A stretch of DNA of 64,000 nt from Megascapheus bottae (GCA_024803745.1 JANJXV010001749.1:1-64000), one strand, 5' to 3'. Shown: positions 22,121 to 34,885, counted from the stretch's first letter. Program-made: numbers and translations. The notes: generated by a model not told the origin, from the letters alone.

Positions 22121-23493
22121 ATCTGTTTTTCTTGTCTACGTTGAGGGAAAGGGGTATTTCACAAGATGCAGAAGCAAAGATTTCAGAAGCAAATGCTGTG
22201 AGTGAATTAGCTCGTAAAAAGCATTTTTATTTTCTTTTATCTTTCTGCCAGTCTTGGGGCTTGAATTCAGGGCCTGAGCACTGTCCTCGGGTTTTCTCAA
22301 GTCTAGCCCTCTGCCACTTGAACCACAGTGCCACATCTAGATTTTCTATCTATGTGGTACTGAGCAATCAAACCCAGATCTTCATGGATGCTAGGCAAGC
22401 ACTCTACCACTATGCCAAACTCTCAACCCTGACATAGTAATTATAAAGTCATCATCATCATCATCATATCCAAATATCCTTTCTCCTACAAAGAATGAAC
22501 ACTTAACTGTGTCTAATGCTTTTTTTTAATTTCACTAATTCTTCTGTGTTCTTCCCTCTTGCATTTTTTACACATGACAGCAAAGCTAATCATCAGGAAA
22601 AAATTGATTAGGATACAGAAACCTAATAATATCCTAGTAGATTGACGTCAAAAATATGTGCAAGATGCCCTGTGTGTTTGACCTAGTGGGAGAGTCCTTG
22701 GCTACCAAGCAGTAAGCCTCAGGTTTGATTCCTCATTACCACATACATAGAAAACGCTGCAAGTGGTGCTGTGGCTCGGTGGGACAGCTAAAGCCTAAAG
22801 AAAGCCCAAGAACAATGTTCACACTCTGAGGTCAAGTCCCAAGACTAGCAAAAACAAAAAAAATTCGACAAGGGGCAAAATGCAGGCAGAGAAGGCACTG
22901 TGAAGCCAATGTTTTGTAAAGGATGAGGGCAATATTGACCCTTATGTTTGGATCTTACCTAAGAAAGGCTCCTTGAGCCTGAGACCAGACTGGTAGTTGG
23001 GCCTAGTGGAAGACATTGGGATTGGACAAATAAGGTGTGCTGTATACTACATCCACATGTATATTGTGAGACTGGAGGGGAGATTCAGCCTCCAGTGTGT
23101 CTTTGGTGAGGTCTTTTGTGAGCAAGGATCTTTGGTCATTGGGCCCTGAAAGGTGACCCTGCCTCCCTCACAATGGAACAGAATATGGAACCCTGGTAAC
23201 CAAGCCACTGTAACTAACAACCAGCTCAAGCCAGTTCACTTGGCCTGTGGCTCAGGAGGAAGAAAGATGTTGCTGTGCTGTTGCCAAAGGTCAGGAAACA
23301 CGAGTCTCAGGCATGGAAGTTGTGGATGTCTTACTCGAAGATGTACATGCTAGATCATTGCCAAGCCACAAATCCAGTATAACAGAACTTTCTCTAAGAA
23401 GAAGGCCAGGAAAATCCAGGGCAACCAGATGAGGTAAATTTCTAAGAAGAAATGTATTTGACCCCATCATCCTCATCACACACTACAACTTTC
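22121..23493 (+). repeat. Array spacer 2: 5' fragment of a RalGDS-like gene
   Basis: Offset by 7,420 bp from spacer 1 and nearly identical to it, with the same two SINEs (22,248-22,430 minus strand, 22,678-22,860 plus strand) and CAT repeat. It joins the 3' end of L1 copy C at 23,494. Confidence 0.9.
23217..23433 (+). pseudogene. RalGDS-like N-terminal exon fragment, spacer 2
   Basis: Same exon fragment as at 15,796-16,012, with donor GATGAG|gtaaat at 23,433/23,434 and the same frame-breaking base loss before the donor. Confidence 0.65.
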
Positions 23494-25778
23494 TTTTTTT
23501 TTCATTTTTTTATTGTAATTAGTAAAAGGGTTAGATGATATTTGCCAGATAGAAGGTGCATTAATTCACATACATTGATACCCTTTCACATGTCTTGGTA
23601 CCCATTTCCCTCCAACCCCACACCCCCCACCCATCTTGGTTTTCCGCCCTTCCCTATCAAATTTCAAATATCCAAATACAAATAAATTCAATATATCAGA
23701 TAACAAAGTGAGATACTATACCAACATGGGATAACCAAGGGACAGCAAGCGAGATGAGAGACAACATTGTACATTAAGGACAACAATCATTCATTATATG
23801 GCTTTTGTGTCAATATCCTGGAGGTCCTTTCAATTAGCTTCACATTATATGGCCTTATATATGGCCTTTTGCTCTATTGCCAATCTCTGCTAGTAGAGCC
23901 CAAGGTTTCTACTGATTATGACGAATGAGGGAAACCACTGAGCCTAAGTTCCTTTGAGTCTGGCTTACTTCACTTAATATGATTTGTTCTAAGTCTTTCC
24001 ATTTCCTAACAAATGGGGCGATGTCATTCTTTCTGACAGCAGCATAGAATTCCATTGTGTACAAATACCACAACTTGTTGATCCACTCATCAACTGAGGG
24101 ACATCTGGGTTGGTTCCATATCTTTGCTATGGTGAATAGTGCTGCAATGAACATTGTTGTGCTAGTGGGTTTAGTATGCCCTTGTTTCTGGATTGTTGGG
24201 TAAATGCCAAGTACTGGAATTGCTGGGTCATAGGGGAGTTGTATGTTTAGCCTTTTGAGGCACTGCCGCACTGCTTTCCATAGTGGTTGAACGAGTTTGC
24301 ACTCCCACCAACAGTGTAGTAGTGATCCCTCCTGACCACATCCCCTCCAGCATCTGTTGTCATTCGTTTTCCTGATCCTGGCCATTCTAACTGGAGTTAG
24401 GTGGAATCTTAGACTTGTTTTGATTTGCATTTCTTTTATGACCAGAGATGTTGAGCATTTCTTCATGTGTCTATAGGCCATTTTTGTTTCTTCTTCAGAG
24501 AAGACTCTCTTTAAGTCTTTGGCCCATTTTGTAATGGGATGGGTGTTACTTTGGAGGTTAGTTTTGGAGTGATTCAGTTTTTTGAGTTGTTGATATATTT
24601 TAGATATGAGGCCTTGTTCCGTTGTGTGGGTGGTGAAGATCTTCTCCCACTCTGTAGGCTTCCTGATTAGTTTACTAGCTATATCCGTTGCCATACAAAA
24701 GCTCTGCAGTTTAATGCAGTCCCACTTATCCAGCCTTTCTCTGATTTGTTGTGATTCTTGGTCCTTATTAAGAAAGTTTCGACCTGTACCAAGGAGGCCT
24801 AGTGTATCTCCTATTCCTTCCTGTAAACTTTTCAGTGTGTCAGCTTTTACCTCCACGTCTTTGATCCATTTGGAGTTAATTCTAGTGCAAGGTGACAAAG
24901 AAGGATCCAACTTTAGTTTTCTGCAGGTGTTTAACCAGTTCTGCCAGCACAACTTGTTGAAGAGGCTATCTTTCTTCCATTCTATTTTTTTGGCTCCCTG
25001 GTCAAAGATTAGGTGGCCATAGATCTGTGGTTTAATATCTGGGTCCGCAGTTCTACTCCATTGGACTTCAGGCCTGTTCTTGTGCCAGTACCAAGCTGTT
25101 TTGAGAATTATAGCTCTGTAATAGAGCCTTAAGTTTGGAATTGAAATTCCTCCAGCGCTGTTCTTTCTGCTAAGAAGTTTTTTTGCTATACGGGGTCTTT
25201 TATTATTCCATATGAAATTTTGAATTGCCTCTTCTATGTCTTTAAAGAATGACATTGGGATGTTGATGGGTATTACATTGAATTTGTAGATAGCCCTTGG
25301 CAAGGTTGTCATTTTCACAATGTTGGTTCTTCCAATCCAGGAGCACGGGAGGTTTTTCCATTTCCTTAGTTCTGCTTTAATTTCCTTTTATAGGGTTTTA
25401 AAGTTTTCATCTAAACGGTCCTTTACATTCTTAGTTAAGCTAATTGCTAGGTACTTTATTTTCTTTGAGGCTACTGTGAAAGGAATTTCTTTCCTGATTA
25501 TTGCCTCGTTCTTCTCAGTGTTGGCATAAAGTAAGGTAGTTGATTTGTGAGGGTTCATTTTATGGCCTGTTACACTTCCAAATCTTTGAATCAGCTCAAG
25601 GAGCTTGGGAGTAGAGTCTATAGGATTCTTTAAATACAGAATCATGTCATCGGCAAAGAGGGAGAGTTTTATTTCCTCTTTCCCTTCTTGGATCCCCTTT
25701 ATGCTTGCTTCTTGCCTTATTGCACTGCCTAGGAATTCTAGTACTATGTTAAAAAGGAGTGGAGGGAGTGGGCATCCT
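23494..25778 (-). mobile_element. L1 copy C: 3' half only
   Basis: Contains the A-rich tail, 3' UTR and ORF2 from the C-terminus up to the RT palm. L1 similarity stops abruptly at 'gggcatcct' (25,778), where single-copy sequence begins. This breakpoint marks the right edge of the array in copy 1. Confidence 0.92.
23909..25778 (-). pseudogene. L1 ORF2 C-terminal part, copy C
   Basis: A 469-residue frame (25,318-23,909) encodes the RT thumb to the C-terminal Cys/His region ([17 protein letters not shown]). A short frame (25,645-25,388) carries the sequence around [20 protein letters not shown] at 25,388 and a frame change separate them. There is no N-terminal half. Confidence 0.9.
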
Positions 25779-27064
25779 GAATGCTACCCCCTAGCACTTT
25801 AATATAAAGCTTTGGGCTGTGGCATTTTAAGCACAATTCAACGCTCTGTTTTTTGCTGGTTAATTAGAGGTAAAAATATTATGGAATGTATTGCGTGGCT
25901 GATTTTGAACTGGAATCCTCAGTTCTCAGCTTATCTTGAGTAGCTAGGATTACAGTACTTTTACAACATGTATGCTCATACACATTGCTTCTGATCCAAA
26001 CACTCATTGTTCAATTTAACTAACAAGATGTGAGGAACGATGATTGACTGTAATTTACTAGATGGGATTCTAGTGAGTATATATTTCCACTTCCACTCTG
26101 AAGCCAGGGAAATGTTTCTGGTACATGTTTCAACTATCTCCCAAAGAGGAAATAATATGTGAGTACGTTTGGTAGTATTTCAGATAGGAGATGGACTTTG
26201 GTGTTTGGAACCTGTTGGGCAGAGTGTATCAGCTGGGCTGTGATAACAGAGATGATGTTACAGACAGTAATATCTTCATCCCAGACAGACTTAATCCAGA
26301 TCCTTGGATTTCAGGCCTTGAGTAGATAGAATTACAAGTGTGAGCTGCCACCACCACCTGGTTCATTTTGGAAACCTTAATTGCTTCTCATTTGTTCCTT
26401 TCCTATTTTGGAAGATTGATCTAAGCTGGCTGATTGTGCATCACAATGAAGTGATTGGCCTCAGGAATTGCAAATATTTGTTTCATCAGCACGGAATGAA
26501 TGAAGTTGATCTAAACCCAATAGTATTTTCCTTCTGATAAATAGGGAACTTACTTATATCATTTTTCCTTGCCTTTGCTTTCCCAAAGCAAGCAACATGT
26601 TTCTTAAAAACTATACTTCATGAGAATATTATAATTAGAAGCTATCTTCTGCACACTTCAGAATAGTCCTTGCATTTATAAACTTATATTACAATATTAG
26701 GTAGAAGAATGGTGACTGTTAGTTTCATAACTATTTCATATGTTTTCCTCTTTAAGGCTCATTAAGTCAAGAAGGGATTAAATACATTTATATAATAGTA
26801 GAACATAGCTCCTGCTGATTTGATGTGTGTGCAGATGATACACAGATTTATTAGGATTACTCAAAAGTTTTCTTCAAATTTTCAGTAGTAGACTGCTATG
26901 CTAACTGGTAGGTGATAGTAATGATGCTGAAATTCTATGAATCAGCTATGAAGCAGAATTTCAGGGGAGAGTATTTGCTAGGGACTTAATTTCTAAGACG
27001 CATATCAAGAATATTGAACTATAACACCAAATGATGGAGGACTCAGCGTCACATATTGTTGTTT
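25779..27064. other. Single-copy stretch right of the first array
   Basis: AT-rich sequence with no gene recognised. Reverse-strand SINE tails can be seen at about 25,850-25,965 and 26,298-26,372 ('gagtagctaggattacag'). Confidence 0.5.
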
Positions 27065-27522
27065 TATGCAAGTCCTGGGACTTGAACCCAGGGCCTGGGA
27101 ACTGTCCTTAAAAGTTTTTTTTTGCTTCAGGCTAGTGTTCTACCACTTTATCCACAGCTCCACTTCCAGATTTTTGGTAATGAACTGTAAATCAGAATAT
27201 CATGCAATGTGTTTGGGCTGGATTCAAACCTGATTCTGTGTAGATAGGATTCCAAGTGTGAGCGCACAGAGCCTGGCTAGTATCATTCATCATTCAAGTC
27301 ATGGGACTGCAATTCTGCACCTGGGTCTTGTCACTGAGCTTTTCAGCTCAAGACTACTGCCCTATCCCTTGAGCCATAGGGCCACTTCTGGGTTTCTGGT
27401 GGTTAATTGGAGATAAGAGTCACATGGACTTCAGTGCCCAGGCTGACTTTGAACTGCTATCCTTGGATCCCAGCCTCTTGAGTAGCTACATTTACAAGTG
27501 TGAGCCACCATACCCGGCTAAA
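27065..27522 (-). repeat. Two consecutive reverse-strand SINEs
   Basis: The first is 27,065-27,280 ('gggacttgaacccagggcct'). The second, better preserved, is 27,294-27,522 ('gtggttaattggagataaga'). Confidence 0.85.
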
Positions 27523-27529
27523 TTATTTT

Positions 27530-27790
27530 TTAAGTTAATTTATTTTGTTAAGTCAATATATAGTTGGCATACGGTTACATAAGTAATGAACATATTTCTT
27601 AAGAAAATTGTTATCCCCTCCCTCATTTTTCTCTGTTTTCCTACCCTCAGCCCCCTCTCCACCCAGATTGTTCAGTTCATTTCCGTTTAGTGTCTTCCAA
27701 GTATCACTGTTCAATTGGTTCACCCTTTTTCCTTTGTTTTTTTTTACCATTTTATTATACCCTCTCCATTCCCCAAATCACATAAACCTA
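27530..27790 (-). mobile_element. Probable L1 3' UTR remnant
   Basis: The 'ggttacataagtaatgaaca' motif followed by a C/T-rich stretch with 'atcccctccctc' resembles the polypurine part of rodent L1 3' UTRs read from the opposite strand. A similar piece is at about 34,135-34,300. Confidence 0.45.
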
Positions 27791-27944
27791 TGTACAAGAC
27801 ACAGGGTAGCGGAATTCAACACAGTGACTACAGAGAATAAAACTAAAGGGAAAAAGAAGAAAAGAGGTAAAAAGCAAAGAAAATGAAAGAACATCATACA
27901 GTACCTTAGAAGCAACAACACTGAAAAAACAAAACATAAAACCT

Positions 27945-28400
27945 TGGGCTGAAAATGAAGCTTGCCTAGCATGTATGAAACCCTGGATTCCATTCCTCAG
28001 CACCACATAAACAAAAAACTGGAAGTGCCACTGTGACTCAGCTGGTAGATTTCTAACGTTCAGCACAGAGTGTCTCCAAGTGACAAAAATCTGTCACATT
28101 TAAGTCAGTCTTCAAAACTTTGCTAGGAACCAGTTATGTGATTTGGAATAAAGTCCAGTTTTCAAAAAATCACTAGCCAGGCGCTGGAGGGTCATAATTG
28201 TCATTCTACTAGCCAGGGAGAAGGTGATTCAAAGCCTTTGCAAGCATAAAAAATGAAAACAAAACAAACTGTAAGATTCTACTCTCCACTTATCCACCCA
28301 AAAACTAAGTGGAGTTGTGGCTAAAACTGGTACAGCATTAGCCTTGAGGAAAAAGAACTAAGAGACCTTGCCCTGGTCCAAAGTTCAACCTCCCCACCAA
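27945..28400 (+). repeat. Plus-strand SINEs
   Basis: An ID-like element at 27,945-28,065 ('gcttgcctagcatgtatgaa') and a B1-like/ID-like dimer at 28,175-28,400 ('ccaggcgctggagggtcata'). Confidence 0.75.
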
Positions 28401-29224
28401 GAAACAAAAAAAAAAGGAGTCCAGATACCTTAGTTTAAAAAGTATATCTGGATATCTTAGTAGATTTTTCTGATCTTTCCTCATTCATCTGATGGAACCA
28501 CATAATCTTGATCCTGATCTGACTAAGAGCCTGCATTGTGCTTAATAAATTCATTCCACATATTCCAGTAGAATCTGGACAGCTAACAGCCACTTACCAA
28601 TGCTTTATTCTACGTTTAGGCCAGTATGTCTTCATACCATCTACACAGTCAGCTATATCATCTTTCCAGAAGTATCATTGAGTGTAGAACACTCAGAACT
28701 AAAATAATTGCATAAAGATGTAATAAAAACCCTTGATTCATTAAGAAAATTTCTGTACCACTTAGAGCAAGTACATTAGTGGTATTTACCTCTAGCCTCT
28801 TTTTTAAAAAATTTATTAACATTGAATTTTACATCATATTTCAAATGTCATGTTTAACCAACAAGTATTCAAGAAGGGAATCGCTATACAATCACTGGCA
28901 CATAGATTTTAGAATATAGTAAAAATTAAGCTGAGTCTTTGTATGTCATAGATACAGATTAATCTATAATAAAACACATGTCTATAGAGTGTATAGTCTA
29001 TCCTAGATTTTTATGTCTATGTAGTTATGTTTATATCTCCAAAATTATGTCCAGAACTTTGGGTATCAACTATTCAATCATCGCTCTACTACTGTTTGAA
29101 ACTAATATCCATATATTAAGGATATCATGTACCTTTTGTTCCTTGGTCTTGACTTATCTCACTCAACAGGATTCACTCTAATTTCATCCACTACCCCAAA
29201 AATGCCATTATTATTTTTTTCTGT
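28401..29224. other. Unassigned AT-rich stretch
   Basis: No gene or clear repeat seen. Confidence 0.4.
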
Positions 29225-29725
29225 GCAGATCTTCTTTTTATGTATTTATATTTATTGTAATTTATAGAAGGGTTACATTATATTCACCAGATAGAAGGTG
29301 CATTACTTCTCAAACTTTGATACCCCATGTAATGATATGGTCCCCATTTCCCTTCCCCTACCCCCATTCATGTTCATTTCTCCCCTTCCCTATCCAATTT
29401 CAAATAACCAAGTAGGCACATATGAAATATATCAGAAAACAAGGTGAAATATTGTAACAATATGATATAACCAAGGGATAGCAAAAGAGATAAGAGATCA
29501 CATAGTTCATTAAGGACAACAATCACTCATTATATGAGTTTTGTTTCTTTATCTTGGAGGTCCTTACATTTAGTGTCATACTATTTGTCACGATGTCTCT
29601 AGATTTTGTTCTATTGTAAATCTCTGGTAGCAGAGCCCAAGGTTTCTACTGAATTTGACAAATGAGGGAGACTCTTGGGCCTATGTTCCTTTGAGTTTGG
29701 CTTACTTCAGTTAATATGATTTTTT
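29225..29725 (-). mobile_element. L1 3' UTR fragment
   Basis: Matches the first 490 bp of the array L1s (compare 16,085-16,565), including 'ttattgtaat', 'ccagatagaaggtgcatta' and the C-rich tract. Many differences show an older, independent insertion. It is 5'-truncated at the end of ORF2. Confidence 0.85.
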
Positions 29726-29792
29726 TCCTTTTCATCCACTTCCCCGAGAATGCCATTATTTTATCTTGTCGGTTGGATATATATCATTCCAT

Positions 29793-29804
29793 TGTGTGTG
29801 TGTG

Positions 29805-29865
<61 letters not shown>

Positions 29866-29870
29866 GCGTG
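29793..29870. repeat. (GT)n microsatellite
   Basis: About 35 GT units with a few C interruptions. Confidence 0.95.
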
Positions 29871-29944
29871 TATCACATTTTTTGTAGTAGGGCATCTGGT
29901 TGTTTCCATCATCCAACCTTATTTTCTACAGATATTTTTATAGT

Positions 29945-31075
29945 CTCTTTTTTATTTTCAGGGTAATGTATAGAGGGGTTACGATTACATTTACAGGTAG
30001 TGGACTGCATTACTTCTCACACATTTATTCCACTCCACATGTTTTTGTCCCCAGTTCCCTCTCCCCTCCCCTTCCCAATCATCTTGTTTCCCCCCTTCCC
30101 TTTCCTATTTGACATAAACAAATAAACATATATACAATATGCCAGGGAAAAATCAGATACAGTAACAATCTGACATTAACCAAAGGGCAAAATAAGAGAT
30201 GAGAAATAACATAGTAGATTAAGGACAAAACTCACACAAGATTAAGAGCAACGATGACACAAGATATAGCTCTTGTTCCCATATCCTAGAGATCCTTTCA
30301 TTTAGCCTCATCCTATATGACCTTATATACCTAGGTTTTTGAGTTATTGTAATCCTCTGCTAGGAGAGTCCTAGATGTGAACTAATTATTACAAATGAGG
30401 GAAACCATTGAGCTTATGTTTCTTTGGGTCTGGCTGCTTCACTTAATATGAATTTTTCCAAGTCTTTCCATTTCCTTACAAATGGGGCGATGTCATTCCT
30501 TCTGATGGCAGCATAGCATTCCATTGTGTATAAGTACCACATCTTCTTGATTCAGTCATCTACTGAGTGGCATCTGGGTTGGTTTCATATCTTTGCTATG
30601 GTAAATAGTGCTGCAATGAGCATCATTGTGGTAGTGGCTTTAGTATGTCCTTTTTTCTGGACAATTGGGTAGATGCCAAGTAGTGGATTTGCTGGATCAT
30701 AGGGGAGCTCTATGTTCAGTCTTTTGAGGAACCACCACACTGCTTTCCCTAGTGGTTGAACGAGTTTACACTCGCACCAACAGTGTAGGTGTGATCCCAC
30801 CTGGTCACTTCCCCACCAGTATCTCTTATTAGATTTTTTGATAATGGCCATTCTGACTGGAGTCAGGTGGAATCTCAAAGTTGTTTTGATTTTCATTTCC
30901 CTTATTGCTAGAGATATGGAGCATTTCTTCATGTGTCTAAAGCCCATTTTAATTTTTTCTTCAGAGAATACTCTTTTAAGTCTTTAGCCCACCTTTTATT
31001 AGGATGGTTGTTTCTTTGAAGATTTGTTTGGGAGAGATTCATTTTTTTCAGCTATAGATATATTTTAGATAACTA
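29945..31075 (-). mobile_element. Older L1 3' fragment of a different subfamily
   Basis: 3' UTR and ORF2 C-terminus on the minus strand. A 120-residue frame (30,947-30,585) encodes FRHMKKCSISLAIREMKIKT and the GSHLHCWCECKLVQPL cysteine region. The 3' UTR start ('ggtagtggactgcattac') differs from the array L1s, so this is another subfamily. A frameshift lies near 30,960. Confidence 0.85.
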
Positions 31076-31099
31076 CATATATTTTTGTAGAAAAAAGAA

Positions 31100-31445
31100 T
31101 GGAAGCCATCATGCTGGCTCACAACTTAATTTCAGCTACTTAGGAGGCTCAGGGCTTAGGATCACAGGTCAAAGCCAACCAGGGCCCTACAGTGTGTGAG
31201 ATCAAACTCTGTGAACATACAATGACTGTAAGAGGAATCTCACTGCCTGGGAATGTAGCCTAATGGTAGAGTGCTCACCTAGAATGCATGAAGACCTAGG
31301 TTCTATTCACCGGTACCGCATATTCAGAAAAAAGCTAGAAGTGGCGCTGTGTTTCAAGAGGCAGAGCACTCACCTTGGGCAAGCGAGTCCAATGAAAATG
31401 TCTAGGCCCTGAGTCCAAGCCGTAGGACTGGCAAAAAGAAAAAAA
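31100..31445 (+). repeat. Plus-strand B1-like SINE and ID-like dimer
   Basis: B1-like 31,108-31,215 ('acttaggaggctcagggctt'), then an ID-like dimer 31,235-31,440 ('tggtagagtgctcacctaga'). Confidence 0.8.
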
Positions 31446-31546
31446 AGAGCAATCTTACTTAAGTAACAAGGAATGTACCCTATATTTATACAGACTGAAA
31501 AATTCATTAAGAAATTAGAAAATATGTATAAAGTGCATAATTTCTT

Positions 31547-32968
31547 TTGTGTGTTGGCACTGGGTCTTCAACTGAGTGCTTCAGCTCTATCCCTGACCTT
31601 TTCTGCTCAAGGCTAGCACTGTACCAATGCAGCCCCAAATCAACTATCTTCAATTGAGATATAAGCGATGAATATTTCAGGGTGCTTCATGAAAAACATT
31701 TTTATAAATTGAAACTTTCAACACAGTCTTATTTTAGTATGAATGTTGAGATGGGAAGAGACAGAAAAAGTGAAATGTTTCCTGATCCCCATAGAGAAGA
31801 GACTCAGCAGAACCACTGTGGTCTGCAGGCTTCTTTGTGAGTTTTGTTTGCTTGTTTGATTTTTGTCAATTGTGGGGCTTGAACTCTGGGCCTGGGCACT
31901 GTCCCTGAGCTCTTCAGCTCAAGGCTAGTGCTTTAATCTGTGAGCCACAGTGCCACTTCTGGTTTTTCTGGCAGTTAACTGGGTACTTTGGCTGGCTTTA
32001 AACTTTGATTCTCAGATCTTAGCCTCCTGAGTAGCTAAGATTATAGGTGTGAGGTACCATCACCAGGCTGCTGCTCTGTTACTATGCAGGTTCTGGATCA
32101 AGAACTTCAAGTTCTTACTTCAATTTTTTCTTCTCTTGCCTGATACTCTGCCATTTCAACGAAGCCCCAGTTCCTGGTCTTTGTTGGTTAATGAGAGATA
32201 TTATGATTTTCTAATATTCAGAGCAATGATTATAAAACCCAGCATTTTACTTACTTGAATAAATTAAGAGACAGGACCTAGTGAGATGGAAAACAAAATT
32301 TTTTTTCAAGTTGCTATCCTGTTCTAATGCATAAGTCTGGCTATTTTGCTTACACACAAATATGTATTTTACCAATTTCTACTCTATTTTTGCTTAGCTT
32401 ACATCCACCACTGCCATTTCATAGATTTTGTTGTTGTTGTTTGCGGTGCTTGAACTCTGTGCCTGGGCTGTTCCTCAGATCTTCAGTTCAATGCCAGTGC
32501 TCTACTACTTTTGATTTGGCCAGTCCTGGGCTTGAACTCAGGGACTGAGCACTGTCCTTATATTTTCTCAAGGCTAGGGCTCTACCACTTCAGCCTCAGC
32601 ACCACTTCCAGCATTTTTCTATGTATGTGATATTGAGGAATTGAACCCAGGTCTTCGTGCATGCTAGGCAAGCACTCTATCACTAGGCCAAACTCCCAGC
32701 CCAAAATTATTCATCATTACTATTAGCTATCTTCTTTTTTTTATTATTGATTCGTCATGTTGCTTGGACTTTGGGCCTGGACTGTCCCTGACCTCTTCAG
32801 CTCAAGGCTAGCGCTCTTCCTCTACAGCTCCATTTTTGGTTTCTGGTAGTTAATTGGTGATGTAAGTCTCACAAACATATGTGTCCAGGCTGGCTTTGGG
32901 CTTTGAACCAAGATCCTCCAATCTCAGCCTCCATAGTAGGTAGAATTACACGCTTCAGCCAGCAGTGC
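31547..32968 (-). repeat. Cluster of reverse-strand SINEs
   Basis: Separate copies at about 31,547-31,680, 31,865-32,075, 32,430-32,515 (truncated), 32,517-32,702 and 32,745-32,968. Each has 'cttgaactc' or 'ttgggcctgg' followed by 'cagctcaaggct' and, when complete, a B1-like 'cagcctcc' end. Confidence 0.8.
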
Positions 32969-32972
32969 CTGA

Positions 32973-33048
32973 CTGTTTGATGTCTCTGTCTCTGTCTCTC
33001 TGTCTGTCTGTCTCTGTCTGTCTGCCTGTCTGTCTCTCTGTCTCTCTG

Positions 33049-33079
<31 letters not shown>

Positions 33080-33090
33080 GTCTCTCTCTG

Positions 33091-33152
<62 letters not shown>
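32973..33152. repeat. (CT)n/(GTCT)n microsatellite
   Basis: Mixed TCTG and TC units, becoming pure CT towards 33,150. Confidence 0.95.
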
Positions 33153-33157
<5 letters not shown>

Positions 33158-33159
33158 TT

Positions 33160-33800
33160 TGGTTGTAAGACTTTAATTGTGCACCTGGGCAGTGTCCCTG
33201 GGCTCTTCAGCTCAAGGCTACAACCTTAAACACCTTGAGCCACAGTGTCACTTCTGGTTTTCTGGTGCTTAAGTGGAAGAAACAGTTTCATGCACTTTAG
33301 TGTCTGGCCGGGCTTTGAACTGTGATCCTCAGAACCCAACCTTCTGAGATCATTTCCAGCTTTTTTTTTGGTGTAAGTGGTACAGAGTAATTGAACACAG
33401 GGCTTTGTGCATACTAGGCAAGCAAACTACCACTAGTGTGCACTCCAGCCTTAGATAAGGGCTTTCTTTTTCTTTTTCTTTTTTTCACTCATGGGGCTTG
33501 AAGTCAAGAGCTCTACCACTTGAGGCACATTGTCATTTTGAATTTTCTGGATTATTTGGAAATAAGATTCTCACAGATTTTTATGCCTGGGCCGTCTTTG
33601 AACCTCGATCCTCCAGGGTAGCTAGGATTACCAGGGTGAGCCACCAGTCACGGGCATTAAATTATTATTTTTTGCATGTCCTATGGCTTCAACTCATGGC
33701 CAGAGCACTATCCTAGGGCTTGCTCAAGGATAGCACTTTACTTCAGCCAGCCAACTCCCGGTCCAAATAGGCCACTCTTGAAGCTAGAATTACAGAGATC
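33160..33800 (-). repeat. Cluster of reverse-strand SINE fragments
   Basis: Pieces at about 33,160-33,350, 33,360-33,455, 33,488-33,655 and 33,670-33,800, all in the same orientation and moderately diverged. Confidence 0.75.
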
Positions 33801-33904
33801 TGCCATAATACTGGCATGTTGTTATCTAAGTATATAATTTTTCTTCTATTTTTGATGGCTTTTCCTTAGTGTACATATTTCCTACATATTTTATGGAAAA
33901 CTTC

Positions 33905-34112
33905 CTTCCCACTGGGGCCATAAGTTAAGCCTAGTGGAAGCGTTCTTGCCGAGCATGAATGAAGACCCAAGTTCAATTCCTCAGCACAACATTGATAAAA
34001 AAAGATAAAAGTGGTGCTGTGGCACATGTGATAGAACTTGCGCCTTAAGAATAAACAAAAACAAAAACAAGGATCGTGCTCAGGTCCTGAGTCTAAGCCC
34101 AGTACTGGCAAA
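33905..34112 (+). repeat. SINE (ID-like dimer)
   Basis: Plus-strand 'aagttcaattcctcagcaca' followed by 'aaagtggtgctgtggcacat' and an A-rich end. Confidence 0.8.
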
Positions 34113-34134
34113 AAAAAATTCTGCCCAAAGTAGA

Positions 34135-34300
34135 CATTTAAACTTATTGTACTTTTCAAAAAATTTGTTGTTCAAGGTGATATACAAAGAGATTGCTGTT
34201 ACATATGTAATGAGTACATTTCTTGTAAACACTGTTACCCCCTCCCCCATTTTCTCTTTCCTTTCCCCCCAAGTCATAAATTTCATTTACAACAAATATA
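34135..34300 (-). mobile_element. Probable L1 3' UTR remnant
   Basis: Similar to 27,530-27,790: 'gttacatatgtaatgagtac' followed by a C-rich tract 'taccccctcccccattttc'. Confidence 0.45.
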
Positions 34301-34694
34301 TATGTATTTTCATTCCTGAAAAAAATAGTTTAAAATGTGTTCAAATAAATGATGTAGGTTGATATATTTATCAAAATGGATTACTTGAACTCTAAAATAA
34401 ACATTCTAAGTAATTTTTCTCATAAAATTGTAGTAATGCTATAAAACTAATATAAAAGGAATTTTAGTTATTAATTTCTTATGTTTTACCTTTAACATTA
34501 TTACACTAAGCATACTGTTTATGGTATTAATACAGACAGCATGAAATATGATTATGTAAAAAAATTAAATGATTAAAAATAGTAAGGTTGGGGGCCAGTA
34601 GTTTGGCTTGGTGGCACACACCCTGGACTGGCAAAAAAGAAGTAGGGTTAGATAAATCAGATTTATTTCCAAATGTGTGGAAAATGGTATGATT

Positions 34695-34885
34695 TCTGGT
34701 TTGGCTAGTCCTGCGGCTTGAACTGAGGGACCAGGAACTGTCCTTGGCCACATTTGTTCAAGGGTGGCACTCTTACACCTGAGCAACAGTGCCCCATCTG
34801 CATTTTCTGTGTATGCAGTGTCGAGGAATTGAATCAAGGTCTTCTTGTATAGAAGGCGAGCACTCTACAACTAGGCAACATTAAA
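34695..34885 (-). repeat. SINE (ID-like dimer)
   Basis: Reverse-strand copy beginning 'ggctagtcctgcggcttgaa'. A short plus-strand SINE scrap lies just before it at about 34,590-34,640. Confidence 0.8.

Noticed and set aside
28800..28900. Possible L1 3' end
   Set aside because: Similarity limited to AT-rich words; not enough to call.
29716..29966. Cys-Val repeat frames
   Set aside because: Translation of the GT microsatellite.
31235..31440. tRNA-like sequence
   Set aside because: The tRNA-like heads are parts of the dimeric SINE family, diverged from any functional tRNA.
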